DNA of 64,000 nucleotides from Diphasiastrum complanatum (Eukaryota > Streptophyta > Lycopodiopsida > Lycopodiales > Lycopodiaceae): positions 50,811,995-50,875,994 of the forward strand of contig CM055098.1 of assembly GCA_029204225.1 (NCBI GenBank), read 5' to 3'. Positions 60,801-64,000 of this stretch are shown piece by piece. The notes below the pieces were generated by a model that saw only the letters and a list, made by a program, of their open reading frames with translations, did not search any database and was not told where the DNA came from. Numbering within the stretch: the first letter of the stretch is position 1; the number at the start of each line of letters is the position of its first letter. The position numbers and the translations under genes were made by a program.

Positions 60801-61753
60801 TTAAGATGGATCTGCAGGTACTTGCGAGCAAAACAAGTTTTTGAAGCCTGAAAATCCGCAATGGAGTTTTTGCTGCGATGGCCCTCTTCGCAGGTGTGCT
60901 GGCCCTCTAAACATGCGCAGTAGGGTACACTGGACAGCGATGGAGATCTTCTGCTAAAACTAAGCTGACTGCAAATCTATGACTCCTCTTTTCTTGCTCA
61001 AAATGGAGGCAATAGGGCAGCGATGGACCAACTGTAGGTCTGAAAGGATGATTCTTTGCTCTTCTCCGAATTAGTAGCGAACTGTTTTAGCTGATTTTCA
61101 GCAGTAGGTCTTCGCCGACCTGGCTGTGAGTAGATCTGTATCAGATGCAACTACAGTAGGTTGGCCAGGGTTTGCAAAATTGTTTAGTTTTAGTTTTGGG
61201 AGATTTCTATTGTTTTTGGCTGTTTTTGTCATGTTTCTGGAAAATGGCTAGGAAGTAACCTTCGCTCGTTGAACTGTAGCTTCATTGCATCAGGGCGGTC
61301 CTGCTTGCAAGTAGGCGAAGGTTGGTTGCAAGGGAACAGAAAGTTATCAAGGTCTGATGAAGATTTTGGCCCCTTTTGTCTCCAAATTGCAGAACATGAG
61401 TGATTTTGAATGTTTCTTTGATGTGTTAAAATCCAGATGGATCTTAACACTGATGTACTGTCTGTCCTTCCTTGCTCATCAATCTCAAATGATTTCAAGC
61501 AAGAAATCCACACAAAATTAACTTACCCTAAAAATGCAATTCTAACATAATCATGCAAAAACCATGATGCCTAAATGCGAGCTAATCTAAGCACTTGCAA
61601 AGCATCAAGAAATGAAGAGGATTCTAACATGCCACGCTGAAGTTCGTTCCCATGAGAGCGATAGCATAGTCCAGATTCACACATGCTTATGATTCAACAT
61701 CTAACATTACGATCCATTAGTCATCAAGATCAAGCTTACTTTCCTCTGTGTGT

Positions 61754-61795
<42 letters not shown>
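57890..61795 (-). mobile_element. Ty3/gypsy LTR retrotransposon C, minus strand, broken
   Basis: Read on the minus strand from the right: an LTR-end-like stretch (about 61,795-61,590) and leader related to element A; gag from an ATG at about 60,163 (MADDRVDIPTSAP, a gag core near APTDEGWRI, and EIPEWLIVHKCVFGL near 59,470); protease at about 58,900-58,540 (VLVLFD box, then HRYTVEMPGKRTEVW); reverse transcriptase at about 58,420-57,900 ([35 protein letters not shown]). RNase H and integrase are not recognised. The gag and RT resemble the common plant gypsy type (possibly chromovirus) and differ from elements A and B. It is heavily broken, with ten or more breaks. Confidence 0.8.
61757..61792 (+). 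repeat. (TC)18 microsatellite within the LTR-like end of element C
   Basis: An uninterrupted TC run after a short TG run. In element A the matching position (about 17-46) is also GA-rich on the element's own strand, so the tract probably grew from an LTR-encoded purine-rich stretch. Confidence 0.9.
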
Positions 61796-61797
<2 letters not shown>

Positions 61798-62894
61798 AAT
61801 AGAAACAAGATTCAATCTCAACAATTAGAAAATCCAAAAAGATTGGAAAAAAAAATGAGAGATGGAGCAAGAAAGAAGAGGAAGGACATCCAAATGCAAT
61901 TTGGTAGAGTTTCCACCTTGATTGAACATAAAAAATGAACTACAAAGCACCATTACTTATAGTGAATTTTAGGGCACTTGGCCTCAAAGCCTATTGGCCA
62001 AATCCTACCTCCCTCCTCATTTGAATTTGAATTTAGGGGGAACCCACTTTTATTCACTAACTTAACTATTAGGCCCTACGACAGATTTAATTCCCGCAAT
62101 TGGCCTAAGGTCCTTTTATTAACATCTAATAAATCAATTAACCATGTGATCATCGGGTTGGACTTACACACACATGGTGCCAAATCCCTCACACTTATTC
62201 CGTAATGTAGATCTACGATGACTAAGAATTAGCTTGTCTCGATATTCGCAAATCCTGCAACACACAAAATATAAGGATCATTTGTAGTAGGATTTCAGCA
62301 GAGGATCGAACAAGCATGATAGATGTATTTAAATACTACTACAAGTCAAAGACAAATATGTGATATATGAATTAGAGATGTTGTTAGATATAAATATTGA
62401 ATTACTTTAATATTGGAAAATAAAGTGTGACATCACAAGCAATAAAAGATAGATTTATTCAAAGATACATCAAAGAATTGGTAATGCGAGCATCACATTT
62501 GAAACTTAACCTATGTGCCGTAATGGCTAAAACTAGCGGCATAGGCATCCTTGTAGGGAAACATAGTCTAGCAACTTGCATAGGCATCCTTGTGGGCATG
62601 AAGAAACATAGTCTAGCATCTTACAACATGTTGATTAGATCGCTACTGACGTTCACAAAATAGGGCTAAAAAAGACATGAAATGTGAGTATCACATTCAA
62701 AAAAACATGAGCTATGTGCCATAATGACCAAAACTAGCGGCCTAGGCATTTGGAGTTCATTCCCCGTTCTCCACCACCTCTCTTGGAAGACCTCTGCATT
62801 TGGACCGATTACGCTACTAGCTTATATACCCTTCCCACCGACTCACCCATCTCCATATCTCCATGACCACTTAGTTCTCCTTCTTCACACCCGA
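61796..62894. other. Non-coding DNA with a local repeated phrase
   Basis: No gene seen. A ~64-bp segment at 62,486-62,549 recurs at 62,684-62,749 (CTATGTGCCRTAATGRC and AAAACTAGCGGC phrases). Between them GCATAGGCATCCTTGT and AAACATAGTCTAGCA occur twice (62,540 and 62,578), so a small segment has been duplicated repeatedly. Confidence 0.55.
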
Positions 62895-63552
62895 TATGGT
62901 ACTTGCTGCCATTAAGAAGATGAACTCACATAAAGCCAGAGATATTGAAGACCTAGAGTCTGAACTCCTTGCCCATGCATCCGACTTACTCGCTCCCACC
63001 ATAGCCACTCTTCTTAATTTCGCCGTTGTTTCTGATTTCGCTTCGTCCTAGTGCACTAACATCATCCACCCCATCCATAAGAATGGTGACCCCATGATTT
63101 CTAGTAACTACCGCACTATCATGATTGGGCATGTCTTGGCGAAGCTCTATGGTACTATACTTCAGTCAGTTGTGAGTTTAGATGCAGAGACTAGGAGATT
63201 ACATGCTAGGTCAGGCAAGTTTTGGGCTCATTACTCTACCACAGATCACATCTTCACGTTACAGGCCCTGATTGAGGAAGCTAAGCACAGGATAGAGAGG
63301 GTTTACTATTGTTTTGTAGACTTCAGGAAGGCCTTTGATTCTGTTCCTCAACGACTCCGAAATCTTGGCTTCTCCACCGACATCATCTGGGCTGTGATGG
63401 CACTATATGAGCGTGTCTTGGTTGTTTTCGGCATAGTAGTGGCATTTCTGATCACATTTGGAGTACTATTGGGGTGAAGCAAGGGTGCTCCCTTTCACCG
63501 GTCCTTTTTGGCCTCTATATTGATGAGTTAGAGAGAGCGTGGTGGTGCTAGT
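62895..63552 (+). mobile_element. LINE (non-LTR retrotransposon) reverse transcriptase fragment
   Basis: The plus-strand reading VLAAIKKMNSHKARDIEDLE, then HPIHKNGDP, NYRTIMIGHVLAKLYG, DHIFTLQALIEEAKHR, CFVDFRKAFDSVPQRL (RT motif A with its Asp) and, in the next frame, IGVKQGCSLSPVLFGLYIDE (motif B) is the N-terminal two-thirds of a LINE RT. There is an in-frame TAG at about 63,048, a frame change between motifs A and B with a TGA at 63,475-63,477, and a stop after the last block at about 63,548. The YADD box, endonuclease and 3' tail are absent, and the sequence changes character after 63,552. It is a dead, truncated copy. Confidence 0.85.
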
Positions 63553-64000
63553 TGCAGACTTGGAGATCTCTTGATTGCTAGCTGTTACGAGCTCGTGACC
63601 AGTGCCGAACCCTAGAGAACACAGATAGGTCAGATACCACAGTCAACGTTTTTGGGAGCTTGCAGGATCGAAACTTGGAGACATTTTGGGCGTTGAAAAA
63701 AGTGCTGAACAGGTTTTCCCCCTTTCTTAGGTTGTTAGCTTAACTGCTAATATACCTACTTTTGCTCTACCAGGTTGATTTTTTATTGTTTAATGAAGAG
63801 CACCTTACTACCACATATAAAGGTTTCAATCTTCACAGTATTTTCACCAAATTTACCAGATATTTGCGATCATCTTCACAAGATCCTCCATTAAAAAAAC
63901 GGAAACCTGAGCCATAGTGTTCGAGTATCCAGCAACAAGACACTATTACTTGGAAGGAGCCCATTTGATGTGTGTTGGGTAACTCCTATTTATGACTTGT
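63553..64000 (+). other. Right-edge region with two possible terminal exons of an unknown gene
   Basis: A possible exon at 63,666-63,712 (after TTGCAG) reads SKLGDILGVEKSAEQ. A short intron of 61 bp (GTTTTC...CTACCAG) separates it from a last exon at 63,774-63,917 that reads VDFLLFNEEHLTTTYKGF, then SIFTKFTRYLRSS, and ends PLKKRKPEP followed by a stop. The basic tail looks like a nuclear localisation signal. Both pieces share one frame in phase 0. I do not recognise the family, and chance or a decayed repeat is possible. The remaining sequence shows nothing else. Confidence 0.3.

Overview
This is 64 kb of nuclear DNA from a plant with a large, repeat-rich genome. The evidence is two plant genes with canonical GT-AG introns of 4-5 kb, Ty3/gypsy and Ty1/copia elements with plant-type primer binding sites, a decayed LINE, small TIR elements and AT-rich intergenic DNA. 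The long TE-filled introns would suit a gymnosperm or fern, but nothing here fixes the clade.

Left part (1-15 kb): a broken Athila/Tat-like gypsy element (A) fills 1-10,605. Its left LTR is cut by the window edge, its right LTR ends against a copia remnant, and it carries extra coiled-coil reading frames after pol. AT-rich intergenic DNA follows, then a GC-rich hairpin element and a promoter-like stretch.

Host gene 1 (15.2-21.8 kb, + strand) is a two-exon folate-biopterin transporter (BT1/FBT family, probably plastid-targeted) of 857 residues. Its 4,010-bp intron holds two diverged copies of an unknown repeat, a small TIR element and a (TC)31 tract close to the 3' splice site. Three copies of a module lie just upstream of the ATG.

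Middle (26.8-42.2 kb): a pile-up of at least five copia remnants and a second broken gypsy element (B, 36.2-41 kb). Between two copia pieces lies the most unusual item in the window: a decayed, intron-containing stretch that reads as an N4/N6-type DNA methyltransferase (31.6-32.3 kb). A second unexplained coding-like region (33.8-36.2 kb) is split by an LTR-like insertion.

Right part (42-64 kb): mostly non-coding DNA with tandem duplications, a SINE-like piece and a copia remnant. Host gene 2 starts at 50,070: three in-frame exons encode the first 120 residues of the DEAH-box splicing helicase PRP16/DEAH7, with a 4.8-kb intron containing a hAT-type MITE with a perfect 8-bp target duplication. 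The rest of that gene is not found before the right edge. A minus-strand gypsy element (C, 57.9-61.8 kb), a decayed LINE reverse transcriptase (62.9-63.55 kb) and two possible terminal exons of an unrecognised gene (63.67-63.92 kb) complete the window.

No rRNA, tRNA or CRISPR features were seen. All boundaries and family names come from reading the sequence; no database search was run.
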